This document shows, piece by piece, positions 34,755 through 43,895 of a stretch of DNA of 64,000 nucleotides. The translations under genes were made by a program, and so were the position numbers. The DNA is from Leucobacter rhizosphaerae (GTDB taxonomy: Bacteria > Actinomycetota > Actinomycetes > Actinomycetales > Microbacteriaceae): NCBI RefSeq assembly GCF_022919175.1, contig NZ_CP095043.1, forward strand, positions 1,860,001 to 1,924,000. Direction: 5' to 3'. The notes beneath the pieces are model-generated. The model was not told the origin of the DNA. It searched no databases and saw only the letters and a list, made by a program, of their open reading frames with translations. The stretch's first letter is position 1. Each line of letters starts with the position of its first letter.

Positions 34755-35365
34755 GACTGGGGATCCCGCGCCCGAGCGGCGATCCCGGCGAGCAGCAGAT
34801 CGAGCCCGCGATCGAAGACCGCTCGATTGCGCGTCGGACCGACGGGGTGATCGGCCAGCAGGCCGGAGAGGCGCCCCTCCGTCTGCCCGGGGTCGAGGAT
34901 CGTGTCGGGAGAGAGCGCGTCGAGCGCAGCGCCGAACGAAAACGCGTCGATCACCTCGATCGTCGTGATGATCTCGGCCTCCGGCAGCCCGGCCGTGGCA
35001 AGCGCGTCGGCGAGCACGGAGTAGAACCGCAGCACGTCCGGCTCGTCGATGACCACGGTCACCATGAGCTGCAGCACCCGGGGGTGCTCGGCGTACATGC
35101 GCCAGGTGTTCTCGACCTCGTTCCGGATCGTGCGCTGCCAGTCGGGATCGCCGAGGGGTGCGTGCACGTACTCGGTCACGAGCGACTGCCGCATGGCCCG
35201 GATGATCCCGTCGCGACCGTCGACGTGGTGGTAGAGAGAGGACACGCTGACGCCGAGCTTCTTGGCGAGCGGAACCACCTGGAGATCCGCCCCCGAATCC
35301 ACGAGCTCGACGGCGGCGCGGCCGATGATCTCACGGGTGAGCAGGGTCGTGCGGGGTCTCGCCAC
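34751..35365 (-). CDS. TetR-family regulator (cassette 2)
   Basis: 204 residues. HTH (LTREIIGRAAVELVDSG, then LAKKLGVSVSSLYHHVDGRD) and an effector domain with VIDAFSFGAALDALSPDT near 140-157, the same region seen in the TetR proteins at 23,181 and 43,896. The GTG at 35365 follows AAAGGGA. It is divergent from an MFS gene and coupled to an esterase gene. A perfect palindrome at 35,426-35,446 is its likely operator. Confidence 0.88.
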   Translation of the reverse strand: MARPRTTLLTREIIGRAAVELVDSGADLQVVPLAKKLGVSVSSLYHHVDGRDGIIRAMRQSLVTEYVHAPLGDPDWQRTIRNEVENTWRMYAEHPRVLQLMVTVVIDEPDVLRFYSVLADALATAGLPEAEIITTIEVIDAFSFGAALDALSPDTILDPGQTEGRLSGLLADHPVGPTRNRAVFDRGLDLLLAGIAARARDPQS

Positions 35366-35425
35366 GTCGGGTCCCTTTCCGCTCGGTCTTGACAGATCCT
35401 CTCACAGGAGGCACCATGATCTCGA

Positions 35426-35446
35426 TAACCGAAATGATTTCGGTTA
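35426..35446. promoter_or_regulatory. Perfect palindrome, probable operator for the cassette 2 TetR
   Basis: TAACCGAAA (35426-35434) and TTTCGGTTA (35438-35446) are perfect 9-bp arms around TGA. The site lies between the divergent tetR (start 35365) and MFS (start 35479) genes. Size and symmetry match a TetR-dimer operator. A TTGACA at 35389-35394 lacks a matching -10. Confidence 0.68.
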
Positions 35447-35478
35447 AGTGCGCCACCACCATCGAAGTTGGAGTCCCC

Positions 35479-36741
35479 GTGAGCACCCTCCCCCCACCGA
35501 GCGTCGAACCGCGCCAGCCCCTCACCCTCCGCACCGGGAGCGCCACGTTCCTCATCGCCCTCGCCAGCCTGATGATGGCGAACCTCGCGCCGTTCGTGAT
35601 GACGGCGCTCGCCGCCCTCGGCTTCGACGTGCTGACGAGCGGCAACATCCTCACCGGCGCGCTCCTCGCCTCTGCGGCGGTCGGACTCGGCACCGCGCGC
35701 CTCGCCGCGGGGACACTCCGGCGGCGTCTGGCGCTCGCAGGTCTCGCCCTCGCGACCGTCGCCTTCGGCGCCGCCGCGCTCGCCCCCGCCCCCGCGATCG
35801 CCGTCACCGGGCTGATCGTCGGTGGCGCCGGGATCGGCGCTGCGATCTCCACCTCCGGTGCCGCCATTGCGGCGCTCCGCAATCCCAACCGCATCTCGGC
35901 GGCGAGCGGGCTCGTGAACCGCGTGCTGATCACCCTCGTGCTCGCGGTGATCCCGCTCATCGGCATCACCCAGGGCAGCGTGTTCGGCACCCTCGCGCTG
36001 ATCTCGCTGGTCGGTCTGGCCCTGGCGTCGTGGCTGCCGGACCCGCCCGCGCACGCCGAGCCCGTCGACGTCACGACGAGCCTGCGGATCGCGGCCCCGC
36101 GTCGCATCACCCTCGCCGGCATCGCCATCCTCGTCGTCTTCCCGCTCTGGGGCACGAGCGAGGACGCCATCTGGACCATGGCCCCCGTGCTCGGCGGCGC
36201 CCTGGGCATGGGCGAGCAGACGCTCGGCTTCACCCTCAGCCTCTCCGCGGCCGGCGGGATCCTCGGCATGCTCGTGGTCGCGGTCTTCGGGCACCGGATC
36301 GGCCGGGCCCTCCCCCTCGCGATCGCCATCGTGGCGGGCGGGGTCTTGAAGGTCTGCCTGGGCTTCACCGAGGATCCCACCGTCCTCGCCGTGCTCATCA
36401 TCGCGGTGAGCACGTTCTACGCGTTCGCCTTCAGCCTGTTCATCGCCACCGCCGCCGGCCTCGACGCCCGCGGGCGCTGGTCCGGGCCGCTCCTCGGCGC
36501 GTACCTCGTCGGGTCGAGCTTCGCCCCGCTCATCGGTGGCGCGCTCATCGAGTGGTGGGGCATCCCGGCGTTCACCTGGGTCATGGGGCTCGTCAGTGCG
36601 CTCGTGCTGATACCCACGATCCTCATCGCGCGGGTCTCGACCGCGGCCGAGCGCGCCCTCGCCCGGTCCACCGGGTCGGCAGCGTCAGCCACGGTCACCC
36701 CAGAGCGCACGTCCCCCAGCCCTGACGCGCTCGCTCGATAG
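35479..36741 (+). CDS. Major facilitator superfamily transporter (CynX/NimT-like)
   Basis: 420 residues from GTG 35479, with twelve membrane helices. It lacks the sugar-porter motifs and resembles the cyanate/nitroimidazole (CynX/NimT) or aromatic/organic-acid MFS branch. TTGGAG at 35468-35473 supports GTG 35479. An in-frame ATG at 35416 with AGGAGG at 35406-35411 would add 21 residues but would place the operator palindrome inside the coding region, so I prefer the later start. It precedes an amidohydrolase and an alpha/beta hydrolase in one operon and probably imports their substrate. Confidence 0.8.
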   Translation: MSTLPPPSVEPRQPLTLRTGSATFLIALASLMMANLAPFVMTALAALGFDVLTSGNILTGALLASAAVGLGTARLAAGTLRRRLALAGLALATVAFGAAALAPAPAIAVTGLIVGGAGIGAAISTSGAAIAALRNPNRISAASGLVNRVLITLVLAVIPLIGITQGSVFGTLALISLVGLALASWLPDPPAHAEPVDVTTSLRIAAPRRITLAGIAILVVFPLWGTSEDAIWTMAPVLGGALGMGEQTLGFTLSLSAAGGILGMLVVAVFGHRIGRALPLAIAIVAGGVLKVCLGFTEDPTVLAVLIIAVSTFYAFAFSLFIATAAGLDARGRWSGPLLGAYLVGSSFAPLIGGALIEWWGIPAFTWVMGLVSALVLIPTILIARVSTAAERALARSTGSAASATVTPERTSPSPDALAR

Positions 36742-36778
36742 CATCGAACCACTCACGCACGACGAAAGCGGGTCACCC

Positions 36779-38440
36779 ATGACTGCACGGACCACCATCT
36801 ACCGCAACGCCACGGTCTTCACCGGGGAGGCGGACGCGACCCCGAAGGAGAGCTTCGCGGTGCGGGGCGATCGGATCCTGGCGGCGGGGGACCTCGCGCC
36901 GGTGCGGCTCGCCGCGGGTGACGACGCGGTGGAGGTGGATCTCGGCGGCGCGTTCGTGAGCCCCGGGATCATCGAGGGGCACGCCCACATGCTCATGCTC
37001 GGAGAGTCGCTCGACAAGGTGCAGCTGCGCGACTGCACGAGCGTGGCCGAGGTGCAGGAGCGGCTCGCCGCGGCACGGGCCGCTGCCCCCGACGCGCCGC
37101 GGATCCTCGGCACCAGCTGGCTCTTCGACATCTTCGGCGACGGCGAGCGCCCGACGGCCGCGATGCTCGACGCAGCCGTGGCCGACGTGCCCGTGATCCT
37201 CGACGCCAACGACCTGCACTCGGTGTGGGTGAACTCCGCCGCACTCGAGGCCATGGGCATCGATCGCGACACCCCCGACCCCGTGGGCGGGGAGATCGTG
37301 CGCGACGCCGAGGGCGCAGCGACCGGGTTCCTGCTCGAAACGGCCGCCATGAAGCACGCCTGGGGGTACCTCGAGGCCATGGCGACCGACGCCGACCGCG
37401 ACCGCTTCCTCGAGAACGCCTGCACCGCGTACCTCGAGACCGGGGTGACGGGGGCGACCGAGATGTCGTTCGGCGCCGCCGATCTGGCCGCGTACCGGCG
37501 CCGGCTGGACCGCGACGGCTCCTTGCCCTTCCCCGTGAACGCGCACTGGATCCTCACCGCCTCGGGCGACCTCGACACCGATCTCGCCGAGGTCGCCGAG
37601 GTCGCGCGGATCCGCGACGAGATCGCCGAGCAGTACGGCGACGAGTGGCTGCGGATCGCGGGCGTGAAGTTCATCCTCGACGGCGTGATCGACGCGTGCA
37701 CCGCGACCATGCGCGCTCCCTACGCCAACGGCGCGATGCCGGGACCCATCTGGGAGCGCGAGTTCGCGCTGCCCGTCGCCGTGGCGGCCGACGCGGCCGG
37801 GCTGCAGCTCGCCCTCCACGCGATCGGCGACGAGGCGAGCACGATCGCACTCGACATGGTGCAGGAGTGCATCCGCGTGAACGGCCCCCGCGCGGATCGC
37901 CGCGCCCGCGTCGAGCACCTCGAGTCCGTCGCCGACGACACCATCGCCCGCATGGCCGCACTCGGCGTCACCGCGTCGATGCAGCCGGTGCACTGCGACC
38001 CCGCCGTGCTCGACAACTGGCAGGCGGTGCTCGGCGACGAGCGCGCGCACACCGGCTTCCCGTGGCACAAGTTCCGCGACGCCGGGGTCGCCCTCGCGCT
38101 CGGGACCGACGCCCCCACGGCCCCGCACGAGGCGCCGAACAACCTGTTCATCGCCGTCACCGCGAAGTCCGTGCTCGACCGGGATCGCGCGCCCTACCAA
38201 CCGCACCGCGTGTTCACGCCCGCCGAGGCCGTCGAGGCTCTCACGCTCGGGACCGCGTTCGCCACCCGTCGCGAGCACGAACTCGGCCGCATCGCCGCCG
38301 GGTTCCGCGCGAACGTCGTCGTGTGGACGGCGAATCCGCTCAACGACGCACCGGAGGCGCTGCTCGACTCGGCCGCGGCGCTCACCCTCGTCGACGGACG
38401 GGTGGCGTACTCAGCCGAACACGACACAATGGGGGCATGA
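36779..38440 (+). CDS. YtcJ-like amidohydrolase (cassette 2)
   Basis: 553 residues, homologous to the enzymes at 21,454 and 42,046. The metal site shows as SPGIIEGHAHM (HxH near 66-68), GVKFILDGVIDACTAT (Lys), LALHAIGDEA, RVEHLESV and ALGTDAPTAPH (Asp). The C-terminus (LGRIAAGFRANVVVWTANPL) is the usual composite-domain end. It likely hydrolyses an amide or N-acyl compound taken up by the MFS protein. It starts 37 bp after the MFS stop and overlaps the following hydrolase gene (ATGA). Confidence 0.85.
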   Translation: MTARTTIYRNATVFTGEADATPKESFAVRGDRILAAGDLAPVRLAAGDDAVEVDLGGAFVSPGIIEGHAHMLMLGESLDKVQLRDCTSVAEVQERLAAARAAAPDAPRILGTSWLFDIFGDGERPTAAMLDAAVADVPVILDANDLHSVWVNSAALEAMGIDRDTPDPVGGEIVRDAEGAATGFLLETAAMKHAWGYLEAMATDADRDRFLENACTAYLETGVTGATEMSFGAADLAAYRRRLDRDGSLPFPVNAHWILTASGDLDTDLAEVAEVARIRDEIAEQYGDEWLRIAGVKFILDGVIDACTATMRAPYANGAMPGPIWEREFALPVAVAADAAGLQLALHAIGDEASTIALDMVQECIRVNGPRADRRARVEHLESVADDTIARMAALGVTASMQPVHCDPAVLDNWQAVLGDERAHTGFPWHKFRDAGVALALGTDAPTAPHEAPNNLFIAVTAKSVLDRDRAPYQPHRVFTPAEAVEALTLGTAFATRREHELGRIAAGFRANVVVWTANPLNDAPEALLDSAAALTLVDGRVAYSAEHDTMGA

Positions 38441-39318
38441 GCCGCGACGCACAGGGATCCCCCGGGGATCCGACGAAGTTCAGCACCGTCGACGCCCACG
38501 GCATCGAGATCTTCTGCACCTTCTGGGCGGCCGAGGATCCGGTGGGCGTCGTGCAGATCTCGCACGGGATCGGCGACCACTCGCTCCGTTACGACGCGTT
38601 CGCGCGGGCGCTCGCGGCGGCCGGCCTCGCCGTGTTCGCCGACGACCACCGCGGGCACGGGGAGACCGGCCGCGCGCAGTGGGGCGGCGATCTCAGCAAG
38701 CTCGGCAAACTCGGGCCCGGCGGACTGCAGGCCACCGAGGCGGCGATCCTGCAGCTCACCGAGCTGATCCGGGACCGCCACCCGGGCCTGCCGGTCATCA
38801 TGTACGGCCACTCCTGGGGGTCGCTGATGGCGCAGCGCATCCTCAACGAGCACCCGCGGGCGTGGGACGCCGTCGTGCTGTCGGCGACCGCGCTCCGCAC
38901 CTTCCGGCACATGGAGAGCGGTGACCTCAACGGTCCCTGGGCCGGCGACGAGGCGAACGGCTTCGAGTGGCTGAGCCGCGATCCGGCCGTCGCGGAGGCG
39001 TTTTTGGCCGACCCGCTCTGCTTCGAGGCGGACATCCTCCGGCTGTTCGGCGTCGCGGACGCCCTCAGGCTGCTCGGCAAACCGGTCGCGGGTCTCGCGC
39101 CGGACGTACCGATCCTGCTCATCTCGGGCGCCGAGGACTCGATCAGCAAGAACGACGGCGTGCGGCAGCTCGCAGAGCTCTACCGTCGGCGCGGGGTGCG
39201 CGACGTCACGGTGAAACTGTACCCGGGCGCGCGGCACGAGACCCTGAACGAGACGAACCGCGACGAAGTGCAGGCCGACCTCATCACGTGGATGCTGGAG
39301 CGCGTCGGCACGGAGTAG
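38437..39318 (+). CDS. Alpha/beta hydrolase, monoacylglycerol-lipase-like
   Basis: 293 residues, cytosolic. ISHGIGDHSLRYDAFARAL, FADDHRGHGET and nucleophile GHSWGS (near 124) are typical of the hydrolase_4/MGL group; Asp lies in ISGAEDSI and His in PGARHETLNE, so the triad is complete. The ATG at 38437 overlaps the amidohydrolase stop. It probably cleaves an ester or amide in the same catabolic route; substrate unknown. Confidence 0.86.
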   Translation: MSRDAQGSPGDPTKFSTVDAHGIEIFCTFWAAEDPVGVVQISHGIGDHSLRYDAFARALAAAGLAVFADDHRGHGETGRAQWGGDLSKLGKLGPGGLQATEAAILQLTELIRDRHPGLPVIMYGHSWGSLMAQRILNEHPRAWDAVVLSATALRTFRHMESGDLNGPWAGDEANGFEWLSRDPAVAEAFLADPLCFEADILRLFGVADALRLLGKPVAGLAPDVPILLISGAEDSISKNDGVRQLAELYRRRGVRDVTVKLYPGARHETLNETNRDEVQADLITWMLERVGTE

Positions 39319-39325
39319 GCGCGGT

Positions 39326-39359
39326 GCGGTGGCGCCCCCAGTGCTGAGGAGGCCACCGC
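39326..39359. terminator. Hairpin between convergent operons
   Basis: GCGGTGGC (39326-39333) and GCCACCGC (39352-39359) form a perfect 8-bp stem with an 18-nt loop, in the 50-bp gap between the alpha/beta hydrolase stop (39318) and the M24 peptidase stop (39369). An alternative CTGAGG/CCTCAG stem overlaps it. Probably a shared terminator. Confidence 0.42.
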
Positions 39360-39368
39360 GTCACCGCC

Positions 39369-40553
39369 TCAGTGTGCGACGAACTCATCGGCCCCCGGCA
39401 CGACCGTGAGCTGCCGCAGCCCGTGCGCCTCGACCACGAAGTTGTCCTCGATCTTCAGCACGGTCTCGATCCCGTCGACCACCACCGTGGTCTCCGGCTC
39501 GAGCGCGATGACCTCGCCCTCGATGAGCGTGACGTCCTCGTCCATGAGCCCGGGCGAGAAGAGCGTCGGCAGCTCGCAGATGCGCAGCCCCACCCCGTGG
39601 CCGATCGCGTACGGCGTGCGGCCGAGCCCGTGCCCCTCCAGGTACTCGTTGCAGGCGGCGAGCAGGGTCGACGCGCGGGCTCCCGGGACCGCGAGCTCCT
39701 GCGCGATCCGGTGCGCGGTGCGCAGATGCTCGTAGGCCTCGAGGTGCTCCTCGCGCGGCTCCCCGACGAACCCGGTCCTCCCCGCGTCCGAGGCGTATCC
39801 GCCCGGGCCGTAGCAGCCGATGTCGAAGAAGAACGGGTCGCCCTCGGCGAAGCGCCGACCGCCGGCGAACCAGTCCCCGGTGCCGTTGCGCAGGTTGCAC
39901 ACCGAGTGGGTGACGAACTCCACCCCCGCCGCCTGTTGGAAGGCCATTGCCGCCGCCAGCACGTCGTGATCGGTCCCGCCGACCCGCGCAGCGGCGAGCG
40001 CCGCCTCCATCGCACCCGCGTTGACCCGCGACACCGCGTCGAGCAGTGTGACCTCGATGGGGTGCTTCTCGCGGCGGATCCGGTGGAGCTCCGTGCCGAC
40101 CGCGACGAACTCGACCCCCGACGTGTGCTCCGCGAGGCCGCTCAGCAGCCCGTGGTCGACCGAGTCGACGCCGATCCTCAGGCGGCTGCCCCCTGCGGCG
40201 ATCGCACCGCCGACCGCGCGCACCCACGTCTTCGGGTTCGCCGTGGCGGCGGACCACGATGCGACCGGGATCACCTCGGTCACCCAGGGCAGCTCCGGGT
40301 ACGGGGCGGTGATCGTCTCGTCGATGTACGGGAGGAAGACCTGCGCCGTGCCGTCCCTCCATACGAGCGCGGCGAACCACTCGGACTCGTTCGTCAGGTG
40401 CGCGCGGAAGTCGGTCGCGTAGCGGATGTGATCGGGCCCGACGAGCAGAAGCGCATCGACGCGCTGCGCGCGCATCGTCTCCTCGACGCGCGCGAACCTC
40501 GCGCGGTGCAGTTCGGTGGCGTCCGTTGCGGGCCAGCGGTACAGGGCGTTCAC
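39369..40553 (-). CDS. M24-family metallopeptidase/creatinase-like
   Basis: 394 residues. A creatinase N-terminal domain (about 10-160) is followed by the pita-bread catalytic domain. Metal ligands are visible: Asp pair in FFFDIGCYGPGGYASDAGRT, His in AIGHGVGLRICELP, Glu in EVIALEPET and Glu in LKIEDNFVV. Family members are Xaa-Pro aminopeptidases, dipeptidases or creatinases. The GTG at 40553 overlaps the APC permease stop (GTGA). Together with the permease and amidohydrolase it forms cassette 3. Confidence 0.86.
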   Translation of the reverse strand: MNALYRWPATDATELHRARFARVEETMRAQRVDALLLVGPDHIRYATDFRAHLTNESEWFAALVWRDGTAQVFLPYIDETITAPYPELPWVTEVIPVASWSAATANPKTWVRAVGGAIAAGGSRLRIGVDSVDHGLLSGLAEHTSGVEFVAVGTELHRIRREKHPIEVTLLDAVSRVNAGAMEAALAAARVGGTDHDVLAAAMAFQQAAGVEFVTHSVCNLRNGTGDWFAGGRRFAEGDPFFFDIGCYGPGGYASDAGRTGFVGEPREEHLEAYEHLRTAHRIAQELAVPGARASTLLAACNEYLEGHGLGRTPYAIGHGVGLRICELPTLFSPGLMDEDVTLIEGEVIALEPETTVVVDGIETVLKIEDNFVVEAHGLRQLTVVPGADEFVAH

Positions 40554-42049
40554 TGGGTTCCTTCTTCCTCGACGACGGGGGCCGCGCTGGTGCGGGCGTT
40601 CAGCACGAGCGACGATTCGACCCTGCCACGGCCCACTGGAGACCACCGGTACACGAACGCACCGACCACCGCGACGGCGACCGACGCGATGAGCGGTGCG
40701 GCATTGATCAGCCAGAGGTCCGCGGCCTCGCGCGGCCACAGCACGTTGGTAATCTCCAGCGCGAGCCACACCAGCGCCACCCACGACATCACGGTGCCGA
40801 TCCGCCCCATGAAGAGTCGCTCGGTCGGGCGCCAGGTACCGCGGATCTTGGCGACCGCCAGCCCGACGACGGGGAACGCGAAGGCGACGTAGAACCCGAC
40901 CGTCGTGAAGGCGACGAGCAGGGTGTTGACGTACTCGTTCTGCAGCAGGAGCAGCGCGATGATCGAGACGGCCCCGGTGAGCAGGATCGCGTTCGAGGGC
41001 AACCCGCCGGCCCCGCGGAGTCGCTTCAGCCAGCCGGCAGCCGGCAGCTCGTTCTCGCGGGCGTTCGCCCACACGAGGCGCGACACCGCGGCCTGGATCC
41101 CGACGAGGCTCGCGAGGAACGCGATGACGAACATCGCGAGGATCGCGTCGACGACCACCGGGGGGAAGTGGTACGCGAGCACGGCGATGATGGGATCGCC
41201 CTCGGACGCGGCCAGGATGTCGGCGAGATTCGGGATCGCCAGGATGATGGCGAAGCTCGTGAACAGGATCACGGCGCCCACACCGAGCAGCGAGAACACG
41301 ATCGCGCGCGGCACGGCGTGCTTCGGGTTCTTCACTTCTTCGGCGATGCTGCTCGCGCTCTCGAAGCCGAGGAACGACCAGCCGGCGATCGCGACGAGGA
41401 AGACGAACGGAGTCATCATGAGCGGGGTGCCCGGCTCGGACTGCAGCCCCTCGGTGAGGATCGACGGATCCTGGTACCGGCCGAAGATCAGCAGGTACAC
41501 GGCGACCCCGATCGACCCGACGACCTCCGCGACGATGCAGGCGGTGGCCACGATCTTCACGACCTTCCGCCCGGCGATGTTCACGACGGTCGTGAGAACG
41601 AGGAGCGCGACCGCCAGCATCACGAGCGTGCTCGGAGAGGTGGCGTCGAGCCCGAAGAGGATCGCGACGAACACGGCGCCCGAGTAGGCCACCGAGCTCA
41701 GGGCGATGAGCAGCGCCCAGGTGTACGCCCAGCCCGCGAACCACCCGTAGCGCGGACCGATCAGGCGCCGCGACCACTGGTAGACGCCGCCGGCGAGCGG
41801 CCAGCGGGAGGCCAGCACCCCGAGGGTGATCGCGACCGTGAGCTGGCCCGCGAGCGTGACGACCCATCCCCACCAGAAGGCGGGGCCGACGGTCGAGAGG
41901 CCGAGGCCGAAGATGCCGTACATCGCGACGATGGGCGAGACGAAGACGAACGCGAGGGAGAACGCGGACCACAGGGTGAACTCGCGCTTCATCACCCCCG
42001 TCTCGGTCGGTGGGGATTCGGAACGCTCGGTGCTGCTGACTGCGGTCAT
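40550..42049 (-). CDS. APC-superfamily amino acid/amine permease
   Basis: 499 residues, twelve membrane helices. The APC core is clear: AFSLAFVFVSPIVAMYGIFG near residue 30 (substrate-binding helix 1), GWVVTLAGQLTVAITLGVLA, GGVYQWSRRLIGPRYGWFAG and GFESASSIAEEVKNPKHAVP. This resembles the GABA/choline/ethanolamine-type ACT branch. It overlaps the amidohydrolase upstream (ATGA 42046-42049) and the peptidase downstream, giving a coupled three-gene operon. It should import the amino acid, peptide or amine processed by those enzymes. Confidence 0.88.
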   Translation of the reverse strand: MTAVSSTERSESPPTETGVMKREFTLWSAFSLAFVFVSPIVAMYGIFGLGLSTVGPAFWWGWVVTLAGQLTVAITLGVLASRWPLAGGVYQWSRRLIGPRYGWFAGWAYTWALLIALSSVAYSGAVFVAILFGLDATSPSTLVMLAVALLVLTTVVNIAGRKVVKIVATACIVAEVVGSIGVAVYLLIFGRYQDPSILTEGLQSEPGTPLMMTPFVFLVAIAGWSFLGFESASSIAEEVKNPKHAVPRAIVFSLLGVGAVILFTSFAIILAIPNLADILAASEGDPIIAVLAYHFPPVVVDAILAMFVIAFLASLVGIQAAVSRLVWANARENELPAAGWLKRLRGAGGLPSNAILLTGAVSIIALLLLQNEYVNTLLVAFTTVGFYVAFAFPVVGLAVAKIRGTWRPTERLFMGRIGTVMSWVALVWLALEITNVLWPREAADLWLINAAPLIASVAVAVVGAFVYRWSPVGRGRVESSLVLNARTSAAPVVEEEGTQ

Positions 42050-43701
42050 CGTGACTCTCCTTCGAGTACCTGGGGGGCGGTGGTGGGCGGGGTCGAACGG
42101 TGGAGCACGGGGGTGCCGTTGCGCCAGGTCGCCTCGACGCGGGCGGTGAGGAAGTCGGCCGGCTCGGGGTGCGCGGGGAGCCCGGAGACGATCGCGAAGT
42201 CGGCGGGGGCACCGGCGACCAGCCGGCCGAGCCGGTCGTCGGCGAACTGCGTGTAGGCGGCCCCGGTCGTGGCAGCGGTGATCGCGGCCGCGAGCGACAG
42301 GCGTTCCTCCGGGAGCCAGGAGCGGGCGAGGTCTCCCGCCACCTCCCGGCTCATGCCGACGCCGAGGGCCTGCAGCGGACTCGGCGTCGTGATGGGGAAG
42401 TCGCTCGACGAGGCGAGCCGCACGCCGGCCTCCGCGAGCGTGCGGAAGGGGTACTGGCGTTCCTCGCGGGGCCCCTGCAGGCGGCCGTTCGTCAGCCGAC
42501 GGACGACCGCGTCGAGCTTCGCCCAGTAGGGCTGCACAGCGACCGTGACGTCGGCGGCGACGAGTCTCGCGAGATCGTTCGGCGCGACCAGCTGCGCGTG
42601 GGCGATCACCGGTCGTCGATCCCGCGCGCCATGTGCGTCCGTCGCGGCCTCGATGGCGTCGAGTGCGCTCGTGAGGCCCGCGTCGCCGATGGCGTGGATG
42701 TGCAGCTGGAACCCCAGCGCGTCGAAGGCCACGGCGGCCTCCGCGAGCTCGGCCGCGTCCCAGGCGGGGACGCCGCAGCAGGAGCCGCCGTGGTAGGGCT
42801 CGCTCACGTGCGCCGTTCCACCCTCGATGATGCCGTCGGCGAAGAATTTGATGGTGCGGGCCGAAAGGTCGGGCGAGCCGAGGGCATCGATGCGCTCGCG
42901 CGCCTCACGGTAGTCGGCGAGGTGCGCGCGCCACTCCCCGGGCACGGCGCGCAGGGCGAGGTTGAGGCGGACGGGGAGCCCGCGCTCGGCGGCGGCGAGA
43001 TAGGCGTCGACATCGTCGAGCTCCACCCACGCGTCCTGCACCGCCGTGACGCCCTCGGCGCTCAGGATCCCCAGGCCGCGGAGCAGCGCGTCGGTGACCT
43101 CTGCCTCGGAGCGCGGCGGGATCGTTCGCAGCACGGGCATGAACGCGCCCCACTCGCGGAGCGTGCCCGAGGGGGTGCCGTCGGCGTCGCGCTCGATGAT
43201 GCCGTCGGCCGGATCGGGGGTGTCGGCGGTGAGCCCAGCAGCGCGCAGGGCGAGTCGGTTCGCCCAGACCGTGTGGATGTCGCTCGACCGCAGCACGACC
43301 GGGCGATCCGGCACGACGCGGTCGAGGTCGGCGGCGAGGTAGGTGCCCGTGGGGTCGATGCTGAGGTCGAAGCCCTCACCCACGATCCACGGCGCCTCCG
43401 GGTGCTGCTCGGCGTAGTCGGCGACGATCCGGACGGCATCGGCCACACTCTCGGCCGCTCGGACGGGGGCGCCCGCGAGCTCCGTTCCCCCGATCAACGG
43501 GTGCGCGTGGGCGTCGACGAACCCCGGCAGGATCGTGCGGTCGTGGACGTCGACGACAGCGTGGGCCGGGAGCTCGGGCCGCGAAGACCCCGGGGGCAGG
43601 ATCGCGGCGATCCGGGACCCCTCGACCAGGAGGTCGCCGCGCTCGAACGCGTCGCCCGTCCACAGGCGGGAGCCCGTCAGCAATCGTCTCGTCTGCTCCA
43701 T
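42046..43701 (-). CDS. YtcJ-like amidohydrolase (cassette 3)
   Basis: 551 residues. Metal site: LPGFVDAHAHPLIGG (HxH near 63-65), TIKFFADGIIEGGTAHV (Lys), LHIHAIGDAG, IAHAQLVAPND (His; the usual EH is AH here) and SSSDFPITTPSP (Asp). A CC pair in GGSCCGVPAW is unusual among the three paralogs. First gene of the cassette 3 operon, divergent from a tetR gene, with a well-placed promoter and operator upstream. Confidence 0.85.
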   Translation of the reverse strand: MEQTRRLLTGSRLWTGDAFERGDLLVEGSRIAAILPPGSSRPELPAHAVVDVHDRTILPGFVDAHAHPLIGGTELAGAPVRAAESVADAVRIVADYAEQHPEAPWIVGEGFDLSIDPTGTYLAADLDRVVPDRPVVLRSSDIHTVWANRLALRAAGLTADTPDPADGIIERDADGTPSGTLREWGAFMPVLRTIPPRSEAEVTDALLRGLGILSAEGVTAVQDAWVELDDVDAYLAAAERGLPVRLNLALRAVPGEWRAHLADYREARERIDALGSPDLSARTIKFFADGIIEGGTAHVSEPYHGGSCCGVPAWDAAELAEAAVAFDALGFQLHIHAIGDAGLTSALDAIEAATDAHGARDRRPVIAHAQLVAPNDLARLVAADVTVAVQPYWAKLDAVVRRLTNGRLQGPREERQYPFRTLAEAGVRLASSSDFPITTPSPLQALGVGMSREVAGDLARSWLPEERLSLAAAITAATTGAAYTQFADDRLGRLVAGAPADFAIVSGLPAHPEPADFLTARVEATWRNGTPVLHRSTPPTTAPQVLEGESR

Positions 43702-43788
43702 TGCGGGCGGTCCCTCTCGTCGGTGTGGTGTTCATGGACGACGTGCGAACTGCGGTGCTCTTCGCCCCGCAGTGTCGATGTGCGGATC

Positions 43789-43830
43789 ACTTTACCTAAC
43801 AGGATTAGCTTTTCCAAATATTGTTAGGTA
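43789..43830 (-). promoter_or_regulatory. Promoter and operator of cassette 3
   Basis: On the minus strand -35 TTGGAA (43817-43812), 17-bp spacer and -10 TAAAGT (43794-43789) make a sound promoter for the amidohydrolase operon. Perfect inverted arms TACCTAACA (43793-43801) and TGTTAGGTA (43822-43830) bracket it, one touching the -10 and one lying just upstream of the -35. This is a likely binding region for the divergent TetR protein. Confidence 0.6.
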
Positions 43831-43895
43831 TTACGATCGAGGGCCCGGATTTCGGTGCTAGCGTGGAGGCACACCAGCGAGGCGACAGGGAGCAG

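Noticed and set aside
35389..35417. Consensus promoter from TTGACA at 35389
   Set aside because: The base run at the correct 16-18 bp distance (GCACCA/CACCAT) is not a -10, so TTGACA is probably incidental.
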